Origin: Mucilaginibacter gossypiicola
GTDB lineage: Bacteria; Bacteroidota; Bacteroidia; Sphingobacteriales; Sphingobacteriaceae
Direction: 5' to 3'
Length of the DNA stretch: 64,000 nucleotides
Assembly (NCBI RefSeq): GCF_900110105.1
Contig: NZ_FOCL01000021.1
Coordinates: 1 to 64,000, forward strand
Part shown: piece by piece, positions 33,101-41,690 of the stretch
Layout of the letters: every line of letters begins with the position of its first letter
Position numbering within the stretch: position 1 is the first letter of the stretch
Position numbers and translations under genes: made by a program
The notes under the pieces: generated by a model
The model's input: the letters and a program-made list of their open reading frames with translations, nothing else
Databases searched by the model: none
Told to the model about the DNA's origin: nothing

Positions 33101-33495
33101 AGTATACTACCAATTTAGATGGGGTGTTTAACGTTGAACAATCGGTAATGCAGCGCTGGCGTTCGGCTTCGCAGCCGGGCGCGGGTATATTGCCAACAAC
33201 AGTATCAAATACAAACCTTGCGCGTGATTATTATCCATCGTACTGGGTTGAAAGCAACTCATACCTGATGGTGAAAAATATTGATCTGGGATATAATTTC
33301 AAAACCAAGTTCAGCAAAAACTTCAGAGTTTACTTTAGTGCGCAAAATGCCATACTAATAACCGGTTATAAGGGAGGCAATCCCGAGGTGGCTATCGAAG
33401 GGCAGGACGGCAACCGCTCATTGTCGCCCAATGTCAATTTTACAGGATACCCGGTATCTGCCATTTACACCATTGGATGTAATGTGACTTTTTAA
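30109..33495 (+). CDS. SusC/RagA TonB-dependent outer-membrane receptor with STN signalling domain
   Basis: 1128 residues. After the signal peptide (ending near A-K-S-F-S-Q) comes a secretin/TonB N-terminal (STN) domain (about 45-105), which signals to FecR, then a carboxypeptidase-regulatory-like domain (about 128-205), the SusC-type plug beginning V-V-V-G-Y-G-N-Q-E-R-K-D-V-T-G-A-V and carrying Y-V-I-D-G-F-P and A-S-T-A-I-Y-G-S-R-G-S-N-G-V-I-L-V-T-T, and a 22-strand barrel ending in a final aromatic residue. It imports oligosaccharides with the SusD partner and TonB energy. The STN domain matches the sigma/FecR genes just upstream. Confidence 0.95.
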   Translation: MHLNFTGKVFSAFGTHSKLFLTMRLTVLLLTIGCLQLSAKSFSQSITLNERSITLDKAFKAIEKQSGYYFFYRYKDISKIKPVSLSLTNATLQEALLQCFKDEPLTFVIDDKNIIVNKKDAAASATQVPITITGTVVDDKNQPLPGVNVKVKGTNVGAITGVDGKYTLSAEDNGVLVFTFIGFQTKEEPVNKRISINVVLQEDNKELKEVVVVGYGNQERKDVTGAVGSVKMNNVKEIKTASLDLKLAGQLAGVTVNQVTGTPGGGVSVNIRGAGSVGAGDDPLYVIDGFPISPGFDQYQNPLSTINPDDIESISVLKDAASTAIYGSRGSNGVILVTTKRAKKGESSVTVNTSTGVQTILPQSKLKMMTATEFAQWRKEAIQDANAVNGTNNPIPAEYQNPAKYGAGTNWFDAVTRNAPMQNYDVTVANGTDKVRSLFSLGVFDQRGTVINTGFRRYSIKANMDADITKNVTAGLSVAPTYSLRNLQQTDGHFLTAALSQAYLESPLVPVKQPDGSYTNVIGSPGTFQNNNPVSALVNTTNKYKNFRTLANTYVNWEVIKGLDIKSTFGIDYQNNSGDYFRPSFLGAFNQPNRDGTQVKATGNFSSSNSLNWLNENSITYKHTWNDHTLTVLADYSVQQEESHYRFAYGTGFPDDVIQSMNHATIVTADAGDAVWRLQSVIARVNYAYKDKYLLGASIRRDGSSRFAPGHQWGTFPSVSAGWRISDESFFPKTGFIDQLKFTGSWGHAGNNAVGNYESIPPVTPENYTFGGVLVPGAAVTDPGNQELGWETTRQLDIGMDLSLLKGRIYIIAEYYNRYTQRMLQYIGIPPASGYSGALSNVGNVRNRGWEFTVTTKNIVGSGFNWSTDFNLSFNRNMVLSLGSTDHIYDAPINDNPTSITKAGLPLGQFYGYIFEGIFQNQAELDKYPHFDGEQPGNIRYKDVNNDGVIDGSDQVPVGNPWPKFTFGFNNHFSYKSFDMNIISAGSVGGHVFDMYKQYTTNLDGVFNVEQSVMQRWRSASQPGAGILPTTVSNTNLARDYYPSYWVESNSYLMVKNIDLGYNFKTKFSKNFRVYFSAQNAILITGYKGGNPEVAIEGQDGNRSLSPNVNFTGYPVSAIYTIGCNVTF

Positions 33496-33539
33496 ATGCT
33501 AAAGAGTAAGTAACACGAAAAACTTTAACTACTGAAAAC

Positions 33540-35033
33540 ATGAAAAAAAACATATACATTTTTTTTATTGCTGCAACAATAGGAATGACTGGTTGTAAAA
33601 AAGATTACCTATCGCTTCAACCAACAGATCAGCAAACAAAAGAAAACTTTTATCATACAAAAGCTCAGTTTCAACAGGCCATCAACGGGGCCTATGCGCC
33701 GTTGCAGGGCTTGTATAGCGGTTCGTTTTGGGCCATGGGCGAAATGCGCTCTGATAATACTTCATATGAATATGATCCATATGACCGCTCCGGAACCGAT
33801 AAGGAGGAGATTGATGAGTTTAGGGAATTAAACAATAACGATATTGTTGATTCGTATTTTAACACCTCCTATGCCGATATTCAGCGGTGCGATATCATAC
33901 TGGCAAGGCTCCCTGCAAGTACAGTTGATGCGGCATCGGCAGACACCATTGCAGGGCAGGCGTATTTTCTTCGGGCATTTAATTATTTTAACATCGTGCG
34001 TATGTATGGCGATGCGCCGTTGGTACTTACCGAAACAGAGTCGGTTAGCGATGCTTTTAAAGTAGCAAAGCGGGTGCCGGCTGCAAATATCTACACGCAG
34101 ATAATTGCGGATGCCCAGGCAGCTGTATCTAAATTGCCATTAAGATATTCGGCACTGACCGACAAAGGGCGGCTTACTAAAGGAGCTGCAGAAACGCTGC
34201 TTGCCGAGGTTTACATGACCCAAAAGAAATTTGACCTGGCTATACCGCTGCTTCGTGCAATTATATCGTCAGGTGCTTATAGCCTGAATGCCGATTATGC
34301 CGATAACTTTGATATTCATAAAGAAAACGGCCCCGAGTCGATATTTGAAATCCAGTATATTGAAGGGCCTAACGGGCTTGGCAGTGATTTTGTTGATACT
34401 TTCATTCCCTGGGATTACTATGATACTGATATTACCGGTTATGAAATAGCTAACGGCGCTCAAAATGGCTGGAATATCCCTACGCAAGATCTGGTAAATG
34501 CTTATGAAGAGGGTGATAAAAGAAGGGACGCCTCCTTAACTGATTTTACATCAGACGAATACGGCATTGATTTACCATTTATTAAAAAGTATCAAAGTAT
34601 TGGGGCTGTTAAGGGGATTACAGGTAACAATTTCCCTGTTTATCGCTATGCCGATGTTTACCTGATGCTTGCCGAATGTTTAAATGAGCAAGGCTTTGCA
34701 GGCGGTGGTGATGCTTTCAAATACCTTAACCTGGTTAGGGAGCGCGCCGGGCTTGAACCTAAATCAATGGGGAACGCTAATCCTGATTTAAATGTTTCCA
34801 GCCAGGATGCGTTCCGCGCGGCAATAGCACATGAGCGCCAGGTTGAACTCGCTTTTGAAAATCACCGCTGGTTTGATTTGCTTCGTACCGGCAAGGCCAC
34901 TGAGGTAATGAAAGCACATGCTATCAGCGAACGTGCCTATAAAAATGATTCATGGCAAATTAATTCGGCTGCCTACAGCAATATTCGTTTGCTTTTCCAA
35001 TATCCTCTTAACGAGGGTAACCTTGAGCATTGA
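33540..35033 (+). CDS. SusD/RagB surface glycan-binding lipoprotein
   Basis: 497 residues. The lipobox M-T-G-C (Cys19) is followed by K-K-D-Y-L-S-L-Q-P, the usual start of mature SusD proteins. TPR-rich helical parts and the RagB C-terminal domain follow, with E-R-Q-V-E-L-A-F-E-N-H-R-W-F-D-L-L-R-T-G near residue 440. It forms the lid of the SusC barrel and binds the polysaccharide at the surface. It lies 44 bases after susC. The sequence does not show which glycan it binds. A hairpin without a T-run (CCCGGT / ACCGGG, 35047-35068) follows the stop and may separate SusCD mRNA from the enzyme genes. Confidence 0.95.
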   Translation: MKKNIYIFFIAATIGMTGCKKDYLSLQPTDQQTKENFYHTKAQFQQAINGAYAPLQGLYSGSFWAMGEMRSDNTSYEYDPYDRSGTDKEEIDEFRELNNNDIVDSYFNTSYADIQRCDIILARLPASTVDAASADTIAGQAYFLRAFNYFNIVRMYGDAPLVLTETESVSDAFKVAKRVPAANIYTQIIADAQAAVSKLPLRYSALTDKGRLTKGAAETLLAEVYMTQKKFDLAIPLLRAIISSGAYSLNADYADNFDIHKENGPESIFEIQYIEGPNGLGSDFVDTFIPWDYYDTDITGYEIANGAQNGWNIPTQDLVNAYEEGDKRRDASLTDFTSDEYGIDLPFIKKYQSIGAVKGITGNNFPVYRYADVYLMLAECLNEQGFAGGGDAFKYLNLVRERAGLEPKSMGNANPDLNVSSQDAFRAAIAHERQVELAFENHRWFDLLRTGKATEVMKAHAISERAYKNDSWQINSAAYSNIRLLFQYPLNEGNLEH

Positions 35034-35207
35034 TAATGTTACATGTCCCGGTTAAAACTTTTACCGGGGCATATTACGTTTATACCTGTATATTGCAATG
35101 AACGCATCATTTTTCGGCCTGCTCAATAAAAATTACAGGTGCATATCAAAACAATATCGCTGTTAAAGTATATTTAATAGCATAAACTATTAAACCCCAA
35201 AAAAGGT

Positions 35208-37973
35208 ATGTGTAAAAAGGTATGCACACGCATCATTATATTGCTTTTTTCGTATCTGCCCGTCATTGTACACGCTCAAAAAGCGCCACCTGTTCCGCCG
35301 CCTTTCAGGGTTGATAATCTGATTTGCGAGTACAAAATAAACCCGATCTCTATAGATGCGGCCAATCCCCGTCTTGGCTGGAAGCTAATTACCCGCGACC
35401 GAAACGTTCAGCAAGTTGCTTATGAAGTGCGGGTAGGCAGCAATGCTGTTTCACTGTTAAAAGGCAAAGAACTGCTCTGGACATCGGGCAAAGTTGCATC
35501 CGGCGAATCGTTGCACGTTTACTATGGCGGCCCTGCGCTTGTCTCACGGCAAAAAGTTTACTGGCAGGTACGTATCTGGAATAACAGGCAGCAGGTTACT
35601 CCCTGGAGCATGGTTAATTCATGGAAAATGGGTTTGCTTAAACCAACCGATTGGAGCGCAAAATGGATAGAAGATAATTACCTGTCGGATACCACCGGTG
35701 GCCCGAGCCCCATGTTCAGGAAAACGTTTAAACTTGATCATAAAGTGCGTGCCGCGCATTTATACATTACTGCACATGGGTTATATGAAGCACAGTTTAA
35801 TGGCAAAAGGATCAGCCGCGACTACTTTGCGCCAGGATGGACAAGTTACAACAAACGCCTGCAATACCAGGTTTATGATGTAACTGCCGATTTACTGAAA
35901 GGTGATAATGCCATTGGCGTAACCCTTGGCGATGGCTGGTACCGTGGCTATACCTATAATCACCGAAAAAATGTTTATGGTACCAAGCTTGGTTTACTGT
36001 TTCAGTTAGAGGTTGTATATACAAACGGCAAGCGTGTACTTATCAATTCCGACAAAACCTGGAAGGTGGCTTATGGCCCAATCCGCTCATCATCGTTTTT
36101 TGATGGTGAGGTTTACGATGCCCGCAAGGAAAAGAAAGGCTGGTCGACCATTGCATACAAGGATCTCAACTGGGATTCGGTGCGAACGATTGATACCATT
36201 AAAGATAATTTAGTGGCGTCTTTTGGCCCCCCTGTGCGTAAACACGAAATGTTTAAGCCCCTAAAAGTATTTACTACTCCGGCAGGTGAACATGTGGTTG
36301 ATTTTGGTCAAAACCTGGTTGGCTGGGTACAATTTAAACTGAAAGCTAAAGCGGGGGATACCATAAAGCTTTTTCATGCCGAGGTTTTGGATCAGAAAGG
36401 AAATTTCTACACTAAAAACCTGCGTACTGCCAAACAGGAAAATACTTATATTTTCAAGGGGGACAGCGTTGAGACTTTCGAGCCGCATTTTACCTTTCAG
36501 GGTTTCAGGTACCTGAAGGTAGAAGGCTATGACGGTCAGCTGGATTCAACGAATGTAGTGGCCAATGCCGTTTACTCAGACATGGCGCAAACGGGGATGT
36601 TCTCAACTTCCAATCCGCTTATTAACCAGTTACAGCATAATATCCAATGGGGGCAAAAAGGTAATTTTATTGATGTGCCTACCGATTGCCCGCAGCGTGA
36701 TGAGCGTATGGGCTGGACGGGGGATGCTCAGGCCTTTTGCCGTACGGCCACCTTCAACATGGATGTAGCCGGATTTTTTACCAAATGGCTGAAAGATCTT
36801 TCGGCCGATCAGCATAAAAACGGGGCTGTACCTTATGTGATTCCTGATATGCTGGATAGTGCTTCGGCAGCGGCTTCGGGTTGGAGCGACGTTGCTACCA
36901 TTGCTCCCTGGAACATTTACCTGGCCTATGGCGATAAGCAGGTGTTGGAAAATCAATATCCAAGCATGATAGCCTGGGTGGGCTACATTACTAAACATAC
37001 CCGCAACGGTCTATGGGATACCGGTAACCACTTTGGCGACTGGCTGTTTTACGCCGGTACCGATTATGCCGATGGTGCTGCCCTTACCGATAAAAATCTG
37101 ATAGCCCAGGCATTTTATGCCTACTCTACCCAACTGGTTGTCAATGCTGCTACCATATTGGGTAAGCAGGATGATATTAAAAAATACACCGATCTGCTGG
37201 CCGATATCAAAAAGGCTTTCCTGGCAGAATATGTTACACCCAACGGGCGCATGATCTCCGGCACGCAAACATCTTACGTACTTGCACTGAACTTTGACCT
37301 GCTGCCCGAAAACCTGCGCGAATCTGCAGCCAAAAGGCTGGTAAACAATATTGAGGATTATGACGAGCACATTACAACAGGCTTTTTAGGCACACCCTAC
37401 ATCTGCCACGTGTTAAGTCGTTTCGGTCACACCGATATCGCCTATGACCTGTTGATGAAGGAGTCATACCCCTCATGGCTTTATCCCGTAAAAAACGGGG
37501 CAACTACTATATGGGAACGCTGGGATGGCATAAAACCCAACGGTACCTTTGAAGACCCGGAGATGAACTCCTTTAACCACTATGCTTATGGCGCTATAGG
37601 CGACTGGATGTACCGCGTTATCGCAGGCATCAATACCGATGAGGCTGCTCCGGGTTTTCATAAAATAAATATCTTCCCGCATCCGGGTGGTAAACTCACC
37701 AATGCCAATGCCGAGCTGGAAACGCTTTACGGCAAAGTAAAATCGGCCTGGAGTATTGATAATGGCATTTTTACGCTTGATATTATCGTGCCGCCAAATA
37801 CAACCGCCACCATCACTCTGCCGGCTGTTGATGGCCCGGTTACTGAAGGTAATATTGATATCAATACCAATAAAGATATTGCCAATATCAAACCGGTGGG
37901 CGGCGACATGCAAATGGATATAGGCTCGGGTATTTACCAGTTTAAATATATCTTAAAAACGCATAAAAAATAG
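35208..37973 (+). CDS. Alpha-L-rhamnosidase, GH78
   Basis: 921 residues with a signal peptide ending near V-I-V-H-A-Q. The order is N-terminal beta-sandwich domains, a carbohydrate-binding-like part, the (alpha/alpha)6 barrel with D-C-P-Q-R-D-E-R-M-G-W-T-G-D-A-Q near residues 485-500 (general acid region), W-E-R-W-D-G near 768, and a C-terminal beta-sandwich. It releases terminal alpha-L-rhamnose from plant or bacterial glycans in the periplasm. The freed sugar could feed the rhamnose operon at 3677-9780, which links the two loci functionally. Confidence 0.95.
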   Translation: MCKKVCTRIIILLFSYLPVIVHAQKAPPVPPPFRVDNLICEYKINPISIDAANPRLGWKLITRDRNVQQVAYEVRVGSNAVSLLKGKELLWTSGKVASGESLHVYYGGPALVSRQKVYWQVRIWNNRQQVTPWSMVNSWKMGLLKPTDWSAKWIEDNYLSDTTGGPSPMFRKTFKLDHKVRAAHLYITAHGLYEAQFNGKRISRDYFAPGWTSYNKRLQYQVYDVTADLLKGDNAIGVTLGDGWYRGYTYNHRKNVYGTKLGLLFQLEVVYTNGKRVLINSDKTWKVAYGPIRSSSFFDGEVYDARKEKKGWSTIAYKDLNWDSVRTIDTIKDNLVASFGPPVRKHEMFKPLKVFTTPAGEHVVDFGQNLVGWVQFKLKAKAGDTIKLFHAEVLDQKGNFYTKNLRTAKQENTYIFKGDSVETFEPHFTFQGFRYLKVEGYDGQLDSTNVVANAVYSDMAQTGMFSTSNPLINQLQHNIQWGQKGNFIDVPTDCPQRDERMGWTGDAQAFCRTATFNMDVAGFFTKWLKDLSADQHKNGAVPYVIPDMLDSASAAASGWSDVATIAPWNIYLAYGDKQVLENQYPSMIAWVGYITKHTRNGLWDTGNHFGDWLFYAGTDYADGAALTDKNLIAQAFYAYSTQLVVNAATILGKQDDIKKYTDLLADIKKAFLAEYVTPNGRMISGTQTSYVLALNFDLLPENLRESAAKRLVNNIEDYDEHITTGFLGTPYICHVLSRFGHTDIAYDLLMKESYPSWLYPVKNGATTIWERWDGIKPNGTFEDPEMNSFNHYAYGAIGDWMYRVIAGINTDEAAPGFHKINIFPHPGGKLTNANAELETLYGKVKSAWSIDNGIFTLDIIVPPNTTATITLPAVDGPVTEGNIDINTNKDIANIKPVGGDMQMDIGSGIYQFKYILKTHKK

Positions 37974-37991
37974 CTAAGAGCATTATAACAC

Positions 37992-39152
37992 ATGGCAACA
38001 ACGGTAATCAATCAGCAGGGTTCCTTTAAAGATACAGGCAACACAAAGGCCAACCGCCCAAGGTTGCTTTCGCTTGATTTTTTCAGGGGATTTACTGTAG
38101 CTGCCATGATCCTGGTAAATGATCCCGGCGATTGGGGACATATTTACTGGCCGCTTGAACATTCCAAATGGAACGGCTGTACCCCAACAGACCTGGTGTT
38201 TCCTTTCTTCTTATTCATGGTGGGTGTATCCATTGTGTACGCCATGCAAAGTAAAAAGGTGGAGGCGCCCAATCATAACAAATTGCTATTATCTATCCTA
38301 CGACGTACGTTAATCATTATAGCCCTTGGTGTTTGTTTGCCATTGATCAACGATTTTCAATTCGCGCATCTGCGTTTTCCCGGTGTGTTGCAGCGCATCG
38401 GGCTCGTATTTGGCATAACTGCCTTGCTGTATGTTAAAACCGGCATCCGTACACAGGTAGTTATTGCCGTAAGCTGTCTTATCGGTTATTATTTATTAAT
38501 GACGCTGGTACCTGTTCCCGGATTCGGAACGCCAAACCTGGAACCGGCTACCAATTTAGGAGCCTGGATAGACAGATCGGTTTTTACCGAAAACCACCTC
38601 TGGGGGGCATCTAAAACCTGGGATCCGGAAGGCTTGCTGGGAACAATCCCTTCGGTTGCCACTTGTTTATTAGGGGTATTTACCGGCACCTGGCTTAAAA
38701 CCGGCAAATTTAAAACCAGTATCGATCTGTTTAAAATGATGGGTGTGGGTTTGGTATTGATCGTGCTTGCCTTGATCTGGAATACTTTCTTCCCTATCAA
38801 TAAACAATTATGGACAAGCTCATTCGTATTGCTTACTGCAGGATTAGCTATTAATATCCTGGCGCTTTCCTATTGGTTTATCGACATACGAGGAAATAAG
38901 GCATTGCTGCCGCCATTTTTAGCTTTTGGCCGTAACGCCATTGCTGCATATGTTTTGGCCGATATTATTCCTGCTGTAATAGCGGCAATCCCGGTGGGGA
39001 AAACCAATTTATGGTCATTTACTTACAATAATGCATTTGTGCCATATCTTTCGCCCGAAAATGCATCGCTGGCGGGTGCTATCTTAACTGTGCTGATCAT
39101 TTTCATCCCTGTTTGGATCCTCTATAAAAAGAATATCACTATCAAGGTATAG
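37992..39152 (+). CDS. HGSNAT-like membrane acyltransferase (DUF5009 type)
   Basis: 386 residues with about ten membrane segments. The N-terminal R-L-L-S-L-D-F-F-R-G-F-T-V-A-A-M-I-L-V-N and the T-P-T-D-L-V-F-P-F-F-L-F-M-V-G segment are hallmarks of the family related to heparan-alpha-glucosaminide N-acetyltransferase. Such proteins are common in Bacteroidota PULs next to hexosaminidases and are thought to acetylate glucosamine-type sugars across the inner membrane. The GH20 gene starts 22 bases downstream, consistent with a role in amino-sugar handling. The reaction is inferred from the family. Confidence 0.85.
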   Translation: MATTVINQQGSFKDTGNTKANRPRLLSLDFFRGFTVAAMILVNDPGDWGHIYWPLEHSKWNGCTPTDLVFPFFLFMVGVSIVYAMQSKKVEAPNHNKLLLSILRRTLIIIALGVCLPLINDFQFAHLRFPGVLQRIGLVFGITALLYVKTGIRTQVVIAVSCLIGYYLLMTLVPVPGFGTPNLEPATNLGAWIDRSVFTENHLWGASKTWDPEGLLGTIPSVATCLLGVFTGTWLKTGKFKTSIDLFKMMGVGLVLIVLALIWNTFFPINKQLWTSSFVLLTAGLAINILALSYWFIDIRGNKALLPPFLAFGRNAIAAYVLADIIPAVIAAIPVGKTNLWSFTYNNAFVPYLSPENASLAGAILTVLIIFIPVWILYKKNITIKV

Positions 39153-39173
39153 CCTTGCTCATCATCTGCTGAA

Positions 39174-41444
39174 ATGAATAAAATACTATCTTTTAAATAT
39201 ATTGTACTATTCGCCTCGCTGTTTTTATCGGTAACAACAGTAAATGCGCAGTTTCATATTATCCCGCAACCGGTAAGCTTGACAGCTGGCAAAGGCAGTT
39301 TTGTTTTGAATAAGAATGCTGTTATTGGGGTCAACAAGGAAACCGAGCCGATAGGTAAATATCTGCAGGATTACCTGAATCAAAATTATGGGCTGCAAAC
39401 AACGGTGAAGGTTTTTGATAAGATCCCGGCTAATACAGCTATCAGGTTAAACAATGTTTGGTCGAACGCGGAGAGCGCCTATACCATGCACGTAACCCCG
39501 GCGTCGGTAAGTATCAGCGGTAACGGAGCAGGTGTGTTTTACGGAGTACAAACATTGATTCAATTATTGCCGAGAGATAAAAGTCCGGTATTGAAAATAA
39601 GTGCATGTACTGTTGCCGATCAGCCGCGTTTTGGCTGGCGGGGGTTGAGCCTGGATGTAAGCCGCCATTTTTTTACTGTTGATGAGGTGAAAAAGTATAT
39701 TGATGTAATGGCGCACTATAAGCTCAATACCTTTCACTGGCATTTAACCGACGATGAAGGCTGGCGCATCCAGATTGATAAATATCCCCGCCTTACCGAA
39801 GTAGGTTCAAAAATCAGTTATTATGCCAAACGCGGTGAGTTCCGTAAGCTGGATAACCTGATTGATGACGGCCGCGATGGCTTTTACACAAAGGACGAAA
39901 TTAGAGATGTGATCAAGTACGCGCAGGACAGGTTTGTGACCATCCTGCCCGAAATTGAAATGCCGGGCCATAGCGAGGCTGCAATTTTTGCATATCCTCA
40001 GTTAGGCTGCCAGGACTCGACGGGAGCCAAACACCGGGTACGGATGCTCGACCCAAGTGAGTATACCTTCAAATTTATGGAGGATGTGTTGACTGAAGTG
40101 ATTGCCCTATTCCCGAACCAATACATTCACATTGGTGGTGATGAGGCGGAGATGGTAGACTGGCTGAAAAGCCCGACCGCAGTCGCCCTCATGAAACGTG
40201 AGCACTTGAAAAGTGAAAAAGAAGTTCAGAGTTATTTTATTAAACGAATAGAAAAATTCCTGCTCTCAAAAAATAAGCGACTGGTAGGCTGGGACGAAAT
40301 CTTGCAGGGCGGCCTTGCTGAATCTGCAACAGTAATGAGCTGGCAGGGCGAAGCCGGAGGGATAGCAGCCGCCAAAATGCATCATCACGTGGTAATGACA
40401 CCTTTACCATACATGTATTTTGATGCCCCGCAAGCCAATGAAGACCTGGAACCCATAGGCTGGAACCCGCCGGTTACCTGGCAAATGGTGTACAATTACG
40501 AGCCGCAATCAAAAGAACTGACCAATGCCGAGACTGAATACATTTTAGGTGCGCAGGGCAATATCTGGAATGAAAAGGTGCCTAACGCGCAGCACCTGCA
40601 ATACATGGTTTATCCCCGGGCCCTTGCCGTGGCCGAACTTACCTGGAGCCCCAAAAACGAAAAGGACATTGAACGTTTCGGCTGGAAAATGAAAAACCAA
40701 TATGGCTTGTTCAAACTGTGGAATTTTAATGCCCGTCTGCCTGATATTGAAGGGGTTGATAATGTCATCACCAATAAAAGCAGGTTTAAATTAACACTGA
40801 ATTACCCGCTTCAAGGGGCTAAAGTACGTTATGCCCTAAACGGTAAAATGCCGGATAATAATAGTCCGTCTATGCCTTTCCCGGTAAATATCAATGTACC
40901 TTTAAAAGATAGTATCGGCTTAAGAACATTTACCACCTGGACGCTGAATGATCAGCATATTCGCCAAACGGCCAGCATCAAGCGTGTGAGTATCAAGCCT
41001 GCACACGAAAAAGTAGCTAAGCTGAAACCCGGCATGGCCTATGAGGTTTTTAAAACCGGGGAACGTGATATAGCCAAACTGCAAGATGAAAAGCCAGCAG
41101 AAACGGGTGAAACAAACCTGATTGTGCCTGTTAGGCCTGTTAGCGAAGGCTTAATTAATTGGGTGAAAATTAAAGGTTTTATTAAGATTGATAAAGAAGC
41201 GGATTATGAGCTAACTACAGGTTTTGAGGTTAGTCCGGCTTTGTTTTTGGATGAGGTGCCGGTGATAAAAATGGGGTTGAATACCTATGTTGAACCGCAA
41301 AAAGCATTGTTGCACTTGAAAAAGGGCGTATATTCCTTGAGGGGGCATTACATCGCTGATAAAGTCAATGAAAACCAGACCCTTATTGAACTGAAAATTG
41401 TGGGAGGGGAAAAGCTTTATCCGAAATTTTATTTGATGCATTGA
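39174..41444 (+). CDS. Beta-N-acetylhexosaminidase, GH20
   Basis: 756 residues with a signal peptide ending near V-N-A-Q. The GH20b N-terminal domain is followed by the catalytic barrel with F-H-W-H-L-T-D-D-E-G-W-R near 190 and the catalytic Asp-Glu in Y-I-H-I-G-G-D-E near 322-323. The C-terminal domain of about 200 residues is beta-rich and ends with a segment like a chitobiase C-terminal domain. It is a paralogue of the GH20 at 23681, but without the Cys cluster after the catalytic Glu and with a different C-terminus. It would remove terminal HexNAc within the PUL pathway. Confidence 0.93.
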   Translation: MNKILSFKYIVLFASLFLSVTTVNAQFHIIPQPVSLTAGKGSFVLNKNAVIGVNKETEPIGKYLQDYLNQNYGLQTTVKVFDKIPANTAIRLNNVWSNAESAYTMHVTPASVSISGNGAGVFYGVQTLIQLLPRDKSPVLKISACTVADQPRFGWRGLSLDVSRHFFTVDEVKKYIDVMAHYKLNTFHWHLTDDEGWRIQIDKYPRLTEVGSKISYYAKRGEFRKLDNLIDDGRDGFYTKDEIRDVIKYAQDRFVTILPEIEMPGHSEAAIFAYPQLGCQDSTGAKHRVRMLDPSEYTFKFMEDVLTEVIALFPNQYIHIGGDEAEMVDWLKSPTAVALMKREHLKSEKEVQSYFIKRIEKFLLSKNKRLVGWDEILQGGLAESATVMSWQGEAGGIAAAKMHHHVVMTPLPYMYFDAPQANEDLEPIGWNPPVTWQMVYNYEPQSKELTNAETEYILGAQGNIWNEKVPNAQHLQYMVYPRALAVAELTWSPKNEKDIERFGWKMKNQYGLFKLWNFNARLPDIEGVDNVITNKSRFKLTLNYPLQGAKVRYALNGKMPDNNSPSMPFPVNINVPLKDSIGLRTFTTWTLNDQHIRQTASIKRVSIKPAHEKVAKLKPGMAYEVFKTGERDIAKLQDEKPAETGETNLIVPVRPVSEGLINWVKIKGFIKIDKEADYELTTGFEVSPALFLDEVPVIKMGLNTYVEPQKALLHLKKGVYSLRGHYIADKVNENQTLIELKIVGGEKLYPKFYLMH

Positions 41445-41455
41445 AAATAAACAAC

Positions 41456-41497
41456 GTCATTGCGAGGAACGAAGCAATCGCGAACTATACAGAGTAG
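41456..41497. repeat. Palindromic repeat family A, left-arm fragment
   Basis: GTCATTGCGAGGAACGAAGC then AATCGCGAACTATACAGAG is one arm without its partner. It is followed 60 bases later by a full copy, so two elements lie in tandem between the GH20 and GH3 genes. Confidence 0.8.
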
Positions 41498-41558
41498 GCG
41501 TTTTCTCCATTGGTTTTTGAAAGATGAAGATCGGTTGGAAATGTTGATAAAAAAGCCA

Positions 41559-41654
41559 TGTCATTGCGAGGAGGTACGACGAAGCAATCTCGTAGTTATG
41601 CAGATCGAATATGCATTGGCTACTAGATTGCCGCGCTACGCTCGCAATGACATG
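41559..41654. repeat. Palindromic repeat family A, full copy
   Basis: TGTCATTGCGAG at the left and CTCGCAATGACA at the right, with ACGAAGCAATCTCGTAG facing CTAGATTGCCGCGCTACG. It closely matches the copy at 1539-1628 (both carry GACGACGAAGCAATC or nearly so). It ends 37 bases before the GH3 start. Confidence 0.85.
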
Positions 41655-41690
41655 GTTTTTATAGTAAATAAACTATTAAACCACTTACCT

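Noticed and set aside
41460..41690. N-terminal extension of the GH3 gene
   Set aside because: The extra 77 codons run through two repeat elements; ATG 41691 gives a normal signal peptide.
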